64,000 bases of DNA, taken from Kordia zhangzhouensis. GTDB lineage: Bacteria; Bacteroidota; Bacteroidia; Flavobacteriales; Flavobacteriaceae. Each line of letters begins with the position of its first letter. The stretch's first letter is position 1. The stretch covers positions 1 through 64,000 of the forward strand of contig NZ_LBMH01000003.1 of the NCBI RefSeq assembly GCF_001005305.1, read 5' to 3'. Under the pieces are notes generated by a model. The model saw only the letters and a list, made by a program, of their open reading frames with translations, was not told where the DNA came from and made no database searches. Positions 23,184-31,739 of the stretch are shown here, in pieces. Position numbers and translations under genes: made by a program.

Positions 23184-23387
23184 ATGTCAAACAAAAGAAG
23201 AGCTTCAAATTATTTTTTGGTCATTTATACTGCTCTAATGATGTTGGCTATGATTATAAGTTACTTCTTAGAATTAGACAGAGATGGTTTTATTATTTCA
23301 AGACTAATGGGCTTAATTTTTGGTTTAATTATTTGTACGCTTTATATTTTATATATTTTAAAAATTAAAAATAAGGAGCCCTATTAA
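23184..23387 (+). CDS. Small two-helix membrane protein, unknown
   Basis: A 67-residue protein with two hydrophobic helices (about 10-28 and 38-60) and charged ends (MSNKRRAS, KIKNKEPY). I do not recognise a family. It follows trpA by 35 nt on the same strand and could be read with the trp operon, though nothing ties it to tryptophan. Confidence 0.6.
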   Translation: MSNKRRASNYFLVIYTALMMLAMIISYFLELDRDGFIISRLMGLIFGLIICTLYILYILKIKNKEPY

Positions 23388-23419
23388 TAAAATTTTGAGC
23401 TGTTTATACAATTTCCGAC

Positions 23420-24316
23420 ATGAATTCATCCAAAGAACAAAAAGTATCCTTACACCCTCGAAACAAACATCAAGGTCAATATGACTTTGGAGTATTAACA
23501 AATGCATGCCCTGAACTGAAACTGTTTGTAAACATTAACGAATTTGGCACAGAAACTATCAATTTTTTCAATCCTAAAGCAGTATTGTTACTAAACAAAG
23601 CATTGCTGAAAGCGTATTATAAAATTGACTTTTGGGAGATTCCCAAACATTACTTATGTCCACCAATACCTGGTAGAGCCGATTATATTCATCATATAGC
23701 ATCTTTATTGAAAGAAACGAATCTTACACAAAATGTAACGTGCTTAGATGTTGGCACTGGTGCTAATTTAATTTACCCAATCATTGGTACACACGAATAC
23801 AACTGGACGTTCATCGCTAGTGATATTGAAACCGTTTCTCTTGAAAATGCAACAAATATTATTGAGAATAATTCTCGTTTACATAATCGTGTAGAATTGA
23901 GAAAACAAGAAAATCCAAACTTTATTTTTAAAGAAATTATTCGCCCGAAAGAACAGATTACCGTTACGATCTGTAATCCGCCATTTCACAGATCTGCTAA
24001 ACAAGCTCAAGAAGGTACCCGTCGAAAATTGCAAAATCTTCAAGAAACACATCCTTTAACTTTGACACTCAATTTTGGAGGACAACATAATGAATTGTGG
24101 TGTAAAGGTGGTGAAAAGAAGTTTATTAAAAATATGATTAAAGAAAGTGCTTTGTTTTCCAAACAATGCAAGTGGTTTACGACTTTAGTTTCCAAAAAGG
24201 AGCATCTCCCTGCATTTTACGAAGCCTTGAAACGTGTCAATGCAAAAACTGTCAAAACCATTCCGATGGGACAAGGCAACAAGCTCAGTAGAATTTTGGC
24301 TTGGAGTTTTCAATAG
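23420..24316 (+). CDS. rlmF: 23S rRNA m6A1618 methyltransferase RlmF
   Basis: A 298-residue SAM-dependent methyltransferase. Features: LHPRNKHQGQYDF near the N terminus, the SAM loop CLDVGTGANLIYP, and the N6-adenine catalytic NPPF motif in TICNPPFHRSA, followed by GGQHNELWCKGGE. These are typical of the RlmF (YbiN) family, which methylates A1618 of 23S rRNA. Confidence 0.93.
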   Translation: MNSSKEQKVSLHPRNKHQGQYDFGVLTNACPELKLFVNINEFGTETINFFNPKAVLLLNKALLKAYYKIDFWEIPKHYLCPPIPGRADYIHHIASLLKETNLTQNVTCLDVGTGANLIYPIIGTHEYNWTFIASDIETVSLENATNIIENNSRLHNRVELRKQENPNFIFKEIIRPKEQITVTICNPPFHRSAKQAQEGTRRKLQNLQETHPLTLTLNFGGQHNELWCKGGEKKFIKNMIKESALFSKQCKWFTTLVSKKEHLPAFYEALKRVNAKTVKTIPMGQGNKLSRILAWSFQ

Positions 24317-24326
24317 GAAAAACTAT

Positions 24327-25049
24327 TTAGAAAAACTCTTGATACTGTCTCACGCGAAAATCAAAAGTAGTAAAATCTGGATTTTGACGTTTTAGTTTTT
24401 TATACAACGGATTGCTTCCTATGGAGCGATTGGCTGCGCCCGAAGAAGAAGTCAAAGAAACTGTTTTAATGTATCTAGAAGGTAATTGATTGCATTTTTT
24501 TGTCTGTACTATTAAATCACGTTCTGTATGACAAATACGTTTAGCTTTGCTCACGTCAAATTGATGAATTCTAGGAATTTCATTAGAAACAACTTCAAGC
24601 TTTAAATCATATTCTTTTAAGTGTTTTCGAAAGAAATATTCTGGACCATTTTTTGAATTGCCTCCTGTAAAAAGTAGTGTATGAACGTTTGGAAACTTTC
24701 TCAAATATCCAATTACATCACGCAATTGAATCTGTTGCATTCCTAAGTCGGATGCATCAATCTTTTCACGCTCACAACTATCAACTATATCGCAAACACC
24801 AATTTTATGTTGAATGAGAAATTTTTTTCGTTGATCAATTGCCTCTTTTGAATTGTCGTACCGTAAGTTTAAATCGTAAATTTTATCCAAAAACAACCAC
24901 AACGAATTGTAGTAACTTCCATAACAAAAATCCACATCTTTTTCGAGCAAATTGCCCGTAGAAAATCGTGGCGGAGGCAAAGTTCCTACAATCAGTTTTT
25001 CTGTATCATCTTGAATAAATGGTGCGTATGGATGCTTGTGAAAAAACAT
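24327..25049 (-). CDS. Uracil-DNA-glycosylase-fold protein
   Basis: A 240-residue protein resembling the uracil-DNA glycosylase superfamily of Bacteroidota (IVGTLPPPRFSTG near 20, FCYGSYYNSLWLFLD, IGVCDIVDSCEREK, LLFTGGNSKNGPEYFF). The superfamily removes uracil or mispaired T from DNA; whether this branch is catalytic cannot be judged, since the motifs depart from classical UNG. It is convergent with rlmF, with 10 bp between stops. Confidence 0.75.
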   Translation of the reverse strand: MFFHKHPYAPFIQDDTEKLIVGTLPPPRFSTGNLLEKDVDFCYGSYYNSLWLFLDKIYDLNLRYDNSKEAIDQRKKFLIQHKIGVCDIVDSCEREKIDASDLGMQQIQLRDVIGYLRKFPNVHTLLFTGGNSKNGPEYFFRKHLKEYDLKLEVVSNEIPRIHQFDVSKAKRICHTERDLIVQTKKCNQLPSRYIKTVSLTSSSGAANRSIGSNPLYKKLKRQNPDFTTFDFRVRQYQEFF

Positions 25050-25057
25050 AAAATGAG

Positions 25058-25789
25058 TTACTGTAATTCCGTTCTAAATTTCTTCACTTCTTGGACGACA
25101 AAACGATACATTCTTTTATTATGAGTGGACATGTGCTCCGATTCTGCTATAATCTCGTCTAAAATTTCAATGGTGGCGGCACTTTTCCCGTTTCTTTCAT
25201 AAAACTTTGCCAACATCAATCGTTCTGCATAATTGGAATACCGTTGGTCTATCGTTTTCAAATTTTCTTCTGCTTCTTCTGTGCGTCCCACCGCGTCTAA
25301 TGCTAATCCGTAAACATACTGTGTCTTGGAGTTTTTAAATTCCTGTTTGTTTTTGACTTTCTCAGCTAGCTGAATAACTTCTTCATAGCATTGCATGTGA
25401 TTCTTTGCATTAATAAGTTGTGATATCACATAAAAATCATTTTGAAAATTCCCCTTTAAAACAGCATTGTAATGTGTGCTTGCTTCTTCAAAATTTCCAT
25501 TTTCAAAATGCGCATCGGCAAGTGCTACTCTATTTTGAAATGTATCTGCAAAAGCCAATCTTTTTTCGGCATCTTTCACTTTTTTAGAAGGAATAATCGC
25601 CGTAGCTATTTCATCTGTTACTTTTTCTATATCTGCTTTGTTAAATACTTGTGTAATAAGATAAATTATAGCGCCAATCAACGGAAGTATGAATATTAAA
25701 TAATACCAAAAAGCGTCCTTTTTATTCTTGTAAGCATGATACAAACAGAATAATTGTAATATCAATACAGGTGTAAAAAATCGAATCAT
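25058..25789 (-). CDS. Two-helix membrane protein with TPR-like repeats
   Basis: A 243-residue protein. The N terminus has two membrane helices (about 2-20 and 27-48) like the PLDc_N/phospholipase-D nuclease N-terminal module, then TPR-like helical repeats (about 85-225: NRVALADAHFENGNFEEASTHYNAVL, YVYGLALDAVGRTEEAEENL). No catalytic motif, so it is likely a scaffold at the membrane. 8 nt separate it from the downstream UDG-like gene and 4 nt from the upstream yaaA stop, suggesting a shared transcript. Confidence 0.7.
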   Translation of the reverse strand: MIRFFTPVLILQLFCLYHAYKNKKDAFWYYLIFILPLIGAIIYLITQVFNKADIEKVTDEIATAIIPSKKVKDAEKRLAFADTFQNRVALADAHFENGNFEEASTHYNAVLKGNFQNDFYVISQLINAKNHMQCYEEVIQLAEKVKNKQEFKNSKTQYVYGLALDAVGRTEEAEENLKTIDQRYSNYAERLMLAKFYERNGKSAATIEILDEIIAESEHMSTHNKRMYRFVVQEVKKFRTELQ

Positions 25790-25793
25790 TTAC

Positions 25794-26552
25794 TTATCTA
25801 GTAAATACCAATTCGTTTCCGCTTGAAAGTTCTTCACTAAAACCATAACCTTCATAATTAAATCCTTTTACGTCATCAATAGTTTGCGCATTTGTATCAA
25901 TAATGTATCGTGTCATGTATCCTCTAGCAAGCTTTGCATAAGTCATGATACTTTTGTATTGTCCATTCTTGAAGTCTTTAAAAACAGGAGTAATTACAGG
26001 GACTTTCAACGCTTTTTCATCTACAGCTTTGTAATACTCATTACTTGCTAAATTGACAAATAATTCACCATCTTCCAATTCGTTATTCAATTGAGTCGTA
26101 ATTTTCTGTTTCCAGAATTCGTATAGGTTTTTATTTTTCCCTACTGGTAATTTTGTGCCCATTTCCAAACGATACGGTTGTATTAAATCTAATGGCTTTA
26201 ATAAACCATATTGACCAGAGAGAATTCTCAAGGTATTTTGCAACGTATCTATTTTATTTTCAGGAAGTGTAAATGCATCCAATCCTTGAAAAACCTGCCC
26301 GCTAAATGTATAAATGCTTGGACGCGCATTCTCAGTGGTAAACGGCAATTCCCATTCTTGATTACGCTGATAGTTCAAATCTGCCAACGAATCAGAAATA
26401 TTCATTAGTTTCGATAAGCTTTTGGGCGATTTCTTTCTAAGAATTTTATTTAATCGTTCTGCTTCTTTCAAGAAACACGCTTCTGTGTATTTCTTTGTCG
26501 GAATTGCGCTGTCTAGATCTAAAGATTTTGCAGGTGAAATAACAATTTTCAT
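25794..26552 (-). CDS. yaaA: Peroxide stress protein YaaA (DUF328)
   Basis: A 252-residue member of the YaaA family, which binds DNA and lowers free iron and damage under H2O2 stress in E. coli. Recognisable blocks: MKIVISPAKSLD at the start, YTFSGQVFQGLDA, LSGQYGLLKPLDLIQPYRLEMGTKL, LVNLASNEYYKAVD and YAKLARGYMTRYII. Complete length. First gene of a minus-strand group with the TPR membrane protein and UDG-like gene. Confidence 0.93.
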   Translation of the reverse strand: MKIVISPAKSLDLDSAIPTKKYTEACFLKEAERLNKILRKKSPKSLSKLMNISDSLADLNYQRNQEWELPFTTENARPSIYTFSGQVFQGLDAFTLPENKIDTLQNTLRILSGQYGLLKPLDLIQPYRLEMGTKLPVGKNKNLYEFWKQKITTQLNNELEDGELFVNLASNEYYKAVDEKALKVPVITPVFKDFKNGQYKSIMTYAKLARGYMTRYIIDTNAQTIDDVKGFNYEGYGFSEELSSGNELVFTR

Positions 26553-26582
26553 TGGGTATTTTTTCTTTTTTGAGTGTTAAAA

Positions 26583-27239
26583 TTACAATTTTTCGGTGAC
26601 TATAGATCCGTTGATATACGCAAAATTATAGTCGCCTTTTATACGAAAATCTGCAATAAATGCTTCTTCATTGGTCGGAAACCATTTTTTCTTGTTTTTA
26701 TTTACTAGAATGAACAATCCTTCGGCATTTCCAAGAGCGCAAAAACGGTCAAAACTTCCATCATATATTTCAATTGGTCGCAATTTATTCAATTCATCAT
26801 AAATTGATTTATTATCAGTAGAAACGATTCCTATTTCGCTAATGCTTAACAAATCTGCTGTAGAAAAAGGATGCGTATTTACCACATCTAAATCTTTCCG
26901 CGCAATGAATTCGACAATATTTCGGTCTTTATCATAAAAATACAAAGCTTCCGCATTCCAACCAGAAAAGTCAGCAATAGTTTCGTTATCACAGAGTAGA
27001 ATATCCGTTCGCTTTTGAATCCATTGCAATGCTTGCTGTATTTTATACGAAGAAATATTAATGGCAAAATGGGCTTGCTGACTGTGATTTGATTTCACAA
27101 ACGTGAGAGAAGAAACCCCTAATTTTACGGTAAATTTTTCCACATCGGCAGCTATTAAAGGGAATTCTAACACTTGCGTGTAAAAATACTGCTGTGCTTC
27201 CAAATTTGTCGTAAAAAGAGTAAGTTCATTTATTTGCAT
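26583..27239 (-). CDS. VOC-family (glyoxalase/bleomycin-resistance fold) protein
   Basis: A 218-residue protein with an N-terminal vicinal-oxygen-chelate domain (FTTNLEAQQYFYTQVLEFPL, ALYFYDKDRNIVEFIARKD) and a second, less conserved half (about 120-218). VOC proteins include glyoxalases, dioxygenases and resistance proteins; the substrate cannot be told. It precedes yaaA by about 30 nt on the same strand. Confidence 0.78.
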   Translation of the reverse strand: MQINELTLFTTNLEAQQYFYTQVLEFPLIAADVEKFTVKLGVSSLTFVKSNHSQQAHFAINISSYKIQQALQWIQKRTDILLCDNETIADFSGWNAEALYFYDKDRNIVEFIARKDLDVVNTHPFSTADLLSISEIGIVSTDNKSIYDELNKLRPIEIYDGSFDRFCALGNAEGLFILVNKNKKKWFPTNEEAFIADFRIKGDYNFAYINGSIVTEKL

Positions 27240-27429
27240 GACTTAAAATTACTACTTTTCCTCGATACATAATAACCTTCCAAAAAGTTATCATTTATAA
27301 AGAAATAGTATTTATTTATGAGGTGTTTGCTATTAAGAAAATAAATACTTCTTACCAAAATTCTACAAATCACTGATTTAGGAATGTAACATTTAAAATC
27401 TTTTTTCAACTTATTTAAAAAGCGATATC

Positions 27430-27978
27430 ATGAAGATAAAATCCAACGCATTACCTTACGAAGTAAACTCTCCTTTTTTTATTGCTAATAAAATGTTTTG
27501 TGAAGAAGTTGAAAGTTTTGTTAAAGATAAACACGGAAACGTGAAAGGATTGTACAATGCGAACAGTTATTTCATAAAAGGCAAAATCACTACCCATAAA
27601 ACATGGATGTTAAAATATAAGAAAGCAACATATACTGGAACGGGAAATTTACTTTTATCTTCTAAATTTGAAAATTTACTTGAGCTTGCTCACTGGTCTT
27701 GTACTATTACGGCTTTGAATACTGTAGTAATCCGAAAGAGGACTTTTTTTAATTTTTTTAATCCGTCATTTAAAAAAATGACGTTGTTTCCTAAATATGG
27801 AATAATGTATAAAGGTGAAGAATCTGTTTATTTTGATAAGGTATTGGCTATTTTACAACCGTTATTTACATCTGGTAAAATTTTCAAGGTTTCAATTACA
27901 ACTAACCGCCTAGATATTGAATTGAGAAGTGAACAATCACATTTAGATATTTTGAATCAATTGTTACATCTTTCTTAG
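27430..27978 (+). CDS. Conserved hypothetical protein
   Basis: A 182-residue protein with no signal peptide, membrane helix or motif that I recognise. It is basic and rich in aromatic residues, with beta-strand-like segments (GTGNLLLSSKF, TVVIRKRTFF, IFKVSITTNRLDIELRS). It is followed after 35 nt by another unknown gene, probably in one transcript. Confidence 0.6.
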   Translation: MKIKSNALPYEVNSPFFIANKMFCEEVESFVKDKHGNVKGLYNANSYFIKGKITTHKTWMLKYKKATYTGTGNLLLSSKFENLLELAHWSCTITALNTVVIRKRTFFNFFNPSFKKMTLFPKYGIMYKGEESVYFDKVLAILQPLFTSGKIFKVSITTNRLDIELRSEQSHLDILNQLLHLS

Positions 27979-28013
27979 AATAGCATTATCTTGCAGCTCT
28001 TAAAAAAATACGC

Positions 28014-28457
28014 ATGAAATTATTTAAAACCGTTGATAAAGTATTAGCTCGTATGGGAAGTTCAAAAGCTACAGAACGCGCTTATAATGAACCGCTCTCA
28101 GCAGAAAAAATCAAACAAATTCCTGGAGAACAGTTAGCAAGTTCTGAGGCTGGTGGCATTTGGGCTGGCATTCAAGAATTAAACGGTTATGTATTCATGG
28201 AGCTAATTATTCTTGAAACAGCTAAGATTAAAACATTTAAAGGTGTTACACTTCGTTTTTTAGGCGATACAGAATTGTCATTGACTTCTGATAGTAAAGA
28301 AATAAATTCAGAGTTTTCAGATGAGTTTAACCGTTGGATTACTCAAGTAAGTTTTGAGATTTCTAAAAAGGATTTGAACTTCATTAAAAAGAAAAAATAC
28401 TCACAAATTCAGTTAGACTACAAGAAAAAATCACTGCTTTTTGAACAAACTAATTAG
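28014..28457 (+). CDS. Conserved hypothetical protein
   Basis: A 147-residue soluble protein, unknown to me. The N terminus (MKLFKTVDKVLARMGSSKA) is amphipathic, then alternating strands (GVTLRFLGDTELSLTSDS) and a Lys-rich C terminus. No catalytic motif. Paired with the unknown gene just upstream. Confidence 0.6.
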   Translation: MKLFKTVDKVLARMGSSKATERAYNEPLSAEKIKQIPGEQLASSEAGGIWAGIQELNGYVFMELIILETAKIKTFKGVTLRFLGDTELSLTSDSKEINSEFSDEFNRWITQVSFEISKKDLNFIKKKKYSQIQLDYKKKSLLFEQTN

Positions 28458-28511
28458 TTGTCTAATTAATTAAATAAGTCATTAAAAACTTTGCTTGTAT
28501 ATGTTTCTCTT

Positions 28512-29552
28512 TTAGAGATCTACATGTTTTGCATAGTTGCGCCATTTTTCAATACATTCTTCCATATCAGAAGGAATCTCACATTCAAAACTCATTTTTT
28601 CTCCTGTTCTTGGATGTACAAACCCAAGTGTTTTTGCATGTAAGGCTTGCCTTGGAAGAGTCTTAAAACAGTTTTCTACAAACTGTTTGTACTTGGTAAA
28701 TGTAGTTCCTTTTAATATGCGTTCTCCTCCGTAGCGTTCATCATTAAATAGAGTATGACCGATATGTTTCATATGCACACGTATTTGATGTGTACGTCCA
28801 GTCTCTAATTTACAAGAGACTAATGTAACATATCCAAAACGCTCTATAACTTTGTAATGTGTAACGGCAGGTTTTCCTTTGTAAGCATCATCTCCTAGAA
28901 ATACCGTATTTTGTAATCTGTTTTTTGGATGACGTCCAATATTGCCCTCTACAGTTCCTTCCTCTTCTTCTACATTTCCCCAAACCAATGCATAATACAA
29001 ACGCTCTGAAGTTTTGTCAAAAAACTGTTTCGCCAAATGCGTCATTGCTTCTTCCGTTTTAGCGACTACCAATAATCCACTTGTATCTTTATCAATTCGG
29101 TGTACTAATCCTGGTCGTTCATTAGAGTTTTTAGGAAGATTATCAAAGTGATAAATTAAAGCATTGATCAATGTTCCTGAGTAGTTTCCATGCCCAGGAT
29201 GCACAACCATTCCAGCAGGTTTGTTGACTACTAAGACATCTTCATCTTCATAAACTATATCAATTGGTATATCTTCACCTACCAATAAATGTTCATATGG
29301 CGGATGTGCAAACAACACTCTGACTACATCATTTCCTTTAACCTTGTAATTCGATTTTACAGGTTTGTCATTCACATAAATATTACCGTCTTTGGCAGCT
29401 TGTTGAATTTTATTACGGGTAGCTCCTTCAATAAAATTCATTAAATATTTATCAACACGTAGCGGCTGTTGTCCTTTCTCTGCTGTAAACGAGTAGTGTT
29501 CGTACAACTCGTCGCTCTCCTCTTCTGGTTGTGGAAAATTATGCTCCTGCAT
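28512..29552 (-). CDS. RluA-family 23S rRNA pseudouridine synthase (RluD-like)
   Basis: A pseudouridine synthase of about 346 residues. An N-terminal S4 RNA-binding domain (RVDKYLMNFIEGATRNKIQQAAKDGNIYVN) precedes the catalytic domain with the essential Asp in GLVHRIDKDTSGLLVVAK; GRTHQIRVHMKHIGH and HAKTLGFVHP are also present. Most similar in layout to RluD, which modifies helix 69. The open frame reaches 29597, but three ATGs at 29552-29558 give a shorter overlap (14 nt) with the PASTA gene, so I chose 29552. Translation is probably coupled to that gene. Confidence 0.9.
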   Translation of the reverse strand: MQEHNFPQPEEESDELYEHYSFTAEKGQQPLRVDKYLMNFIEGATRNKIQQAAKDGNIYVNDKPVKSNYKVKGNDVVRVLFAHPPYEHLLVGEDIPIDIVYEDEDVLVVNKPAGMVVHPGHGNYSGTLINALIYHFDNLPKNSNERPGLVHRIDKDTSGLLVVAKTEEAMTHLAKQFFDKTSERLYYALVWGNVEEEEGTVEGNIGRHPKNRLQNTVFLGDDAYKGKPAVTHYKVIERFGYVTLVSCKLETGRTHQIRVHMKHIGHTLFNDERYGGERILKGTTFTKYKQFVENCFKTLPRQALHAKTLGFVHPRTGEKMSFECEIPSDMEECIEKWRNYAKHVDL

Positions 29553-30135
29553 CATCATTCGTTTGTTGAGATGTACTGCTTCCTGGTCGTTTTCCATTTC
29601 CTAAAATAAGTTCTATTTTAGATTTTTTGGGAAGTCTGTCTCCCGGTTTTATGGGTTTACCTTCATGTTGCATCCCCAAAACCATATCTTTCCCGATATT
29701 GTCTTTGTATATAACTTTATCAACCGAAAAACCTACTGCATTGAGTGTAGACTCTGCAGTTCTTCTTGTAATTTGAACTACATACGGAACTGAAATCTCA
29801 CGATATTTAGATGGATTAATTTTTAAGTATATTTTCCTATTTTCTTTGACCTTTTCGCCTGCAACTGGATTTTGTTCAATTACTGAATAAGCAGGATAGT
29901 CAGGATTATAGTTAATGGTATCTTCTAAGTAATAACGCAAATCATTTTCTGCTAATTTTGCTTTTGCTTCTTCAAAAGAAAGTTTACTCAGGTCAGGTAC
30001 CGTTTTAAATTCACCATGATTAGTAGACATATTTAGCCACTTCATGATAATAAACACCAATACTGCTAACACACCAACAGCGATTGCCAGTTGCTTTAAG
30101 AATGTTTTGGTGAATATAAATTTGATAAAATCCAT
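29539..30135 (-). CDS. PASTA-domain membrane protein
   Basis: A 198-residue protein with one membrane helix (about 13-31) and two or three PASTA repeats outside (TVPDLSKLSFEEAKAKLAENDL; YSVIEQNPVAGEKVKENRKIYLKINP; VPYVVQITRRTAESTLNAVGFS). PASTA domains bind muropeptides or act as cell-wall spacers. No kinase domain is attached. It overlaps the pseudouridine synthase gene and is divergent from ddl; the neighbour ddl supports a peptidoglycan link only by position. Confidence 0.88.
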   Translation of the reverse strand: MDFIKFIFTKTFLKQLAIAVGVLAVLVFIIMKWLNMSTNHGEFKTVPDLSKLSFEEAKAKLAENDLRYYLEDTINYNPDYPAYSVIEQNPVAGEKVKENRKIYLKINPSKYREISVPYVVQITRRTAESTLNAVGFSVDKVIYKDNIGKDMVLGMQHEGKPIKPGDRLPKKSKIELILGNGKRPGSSTSQQTNDDAGA

Positions 30136-30256
30136 TTATAACTTATTTTAAAAGGACAAATATACATAATGTTATTCCTTTTATTCTACTTTGATTTGTC
30201 CTCAAATACATTTACTTTCGTTTACATAACGATTATTTGAGTTATTTCTTGTAAGA

Positions 30257-31237
30257 ATGAAGAAAAATATAGCCATTATTATGGGCGGTTATTCTAGTGA
30301 ATACGTAATCTCATTGAAAACAGGTAGCGTAGTATACGAACATTTGGATAAAAATTTATACAACGTGTATAAAGTCCATATTTTTAAAGATAAATGGGTA
30401 TGCGTTACCGAAAATGAACGAGAATTTCCTATAGATAAAAATGATTTTTCCGTTCAAATAGACACACAAAAAATATCTTTTGATGGTGTTTTTAATGCAA
30501 TTCACGGCTCCCCTGGAGAAGATGGTTATATGCAAGGTTATTTTGCCTTGTTGGGAATGCCTCATACAAGTTGTGGAATGTACCAAGCCGCACTAACTTT
30601 TAATAAACGAGATTTACTTTCGACATTGAAACCCTACGGAATTAAATGTGCTACTTCTTATTATTTAAATGCTGGTGATACTGTAAATGCGAAAGCTATT
30701 ATTGATAAAGTAGGTTTGCCTTGTTTTGTGAAAGCAAATAAAGCAGGTAGTAGTTTTGGTGTGTCCAAAGTTCACAGTATAGAAGAGCTTCCAAAAGCGA
30801 TAGCTGTTGCCTTACATGAAGATGATGAGGTTATTATCGAATCTTTTTTAGAAGGAACCGAAGTTTCTGTAGGAGTTATCAATTATAAAGGAGAAACCAC
30901 CGTTTTGCCAATTACTGAAATTGTTTCTGAAAACGATTTTTTTGACTATGAAGCGAAATATTTGGGAAAATCTCAAGAAATTACACCTGCTCGCATCTCT
31001 GTTGATATGGAAGAAAAAGTAAGAACAGTTGCAAAACATATTTATGAAATCTTAAAATTAGATGGATTTTCTCGAAGCGAATTCATTTTTAAAGATGGAG
31101 AACCTTATCTTCTAGAGGTGAATACTGTCCCAGGAATGACTGAAGAAAGTATTTTGCCAAAACAAGCAAAAGTTGCAGGTATTTCACTGACGGAGTTATT
31201 TGGAAATGCTATTGAATTGGCTTTGGCTAAAAAATAG
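30257..31237 (+). CDS. ddl: D-alanine--D-alanine ligase
   Basis: A 326-residue ATP-grasp ligase that makes D-Ala-D-Ala for peptidoglycan. Motifs: IMGGYSSEYVISLKTG (ATP/D-Ala binding), HGSPGEDGYMQGYFALLGMPHTSCG, FVKANKAGSSFGVSKV, EVSVGVI, SRSEFIFKDGEPYLLEVNTVPGMTEESILPK. Normal length. Followed by coaD after 32 bp. Confidence 0.96.
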   Translation: MKKNIAIIMGGYSSEYVISLKTGSVVYEHLDKNLYNVYKVHIFKDKWVCVTENEREFPIDKNDFSVQIDTQKISFDGVFNAIHGSPGEDGYMQGYFALLGMPHTSCGMYQAALTFNKRDLLSTLKPYGIKCATSYYLNAGDTVNAKAIIDKVGLPCFVKANKAGSSFGVSKVHSIEELPKAIAVALHEDDEVIIESFLEGTEVSVGVINYKGETTVLPITEIVSENDFFDYEAKYLGKSQEITPARISVDMEEKVRTVAKHIYEILKLDGFSRSEFIFKDGEPYLLEVNTVPGMTEESILPKQAKVAGISLTELFGNAIELALAKK

Positions 31238-31269
31238 TATCTTGTACGTATTACAGAAATTACACAATC

Positions 31270-31722
31270 ATGAAACGAGCTATTTTCCCAGGGTCTTTTG
31301 ATCCAATCACTTTAGGCCACTACGATATTATTCAACGAGGTATCAAATTATTTGATGAAATTATTGTGGCAATTGGTGTAAATTCTTCAAAAAAATACAT
31401 GTTCAGTTTAGAGCAACGCAAGCAATTCATTGAGGAAGCTTTTAAAGATGAGCCTCGTGTTAAAGTTGTTACATACGAAGGATTAACCGTTCATTTTTGT
31501 GAGCAAAATAATGTAGATTTTATTTTACGTGGATTACGAAATCCTGCTGATTTTGAGTTTGAAAAAGCAATTGCTCATACCAATCGTGATTTGGCGCCTG
31601 TCGAAACAGTCTTTTTATTGACTGCTGCAAGTACTTCCTATATTTCATCTTCAATAGTACGTGAAGTAATCCGAAATAATGGCGATTATACTTTACTTGT
31701 ACCAGATAGTGTTCGCGTGTAA
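31270..31722 (+). CDS. coaD: Phosphopantetheine adenylyltransferase
   Basis: A 150-residue nucleotidyltransferase making dephospho-CoA from 4'-phosphopantetheine and ATP. It has GSFDPITLGHYDII (the [T/H]xGH site), FILRGLRNPADFEFE and the C-terminal STSYISSSIVREV motif. The usual flavobacterial pairing with ddl is seen. Confidence 0.96.
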   Translation: MKRAIFPGSFDPITLGHYDIIQRGIKLFDEIIVAIGVNSSKKYMFSLEQRKQFIEEAFKDEPRVKVVTYEGLTVHFCEQNNVDFILRGLRNPADFEFEKAIAHTNRDLAPVETVFLLTAASTSYISSSIVREVIRNNGDYTLLVPDSVRV

Positions 31723-31739
31723 ATATTCTGGATGAATCG

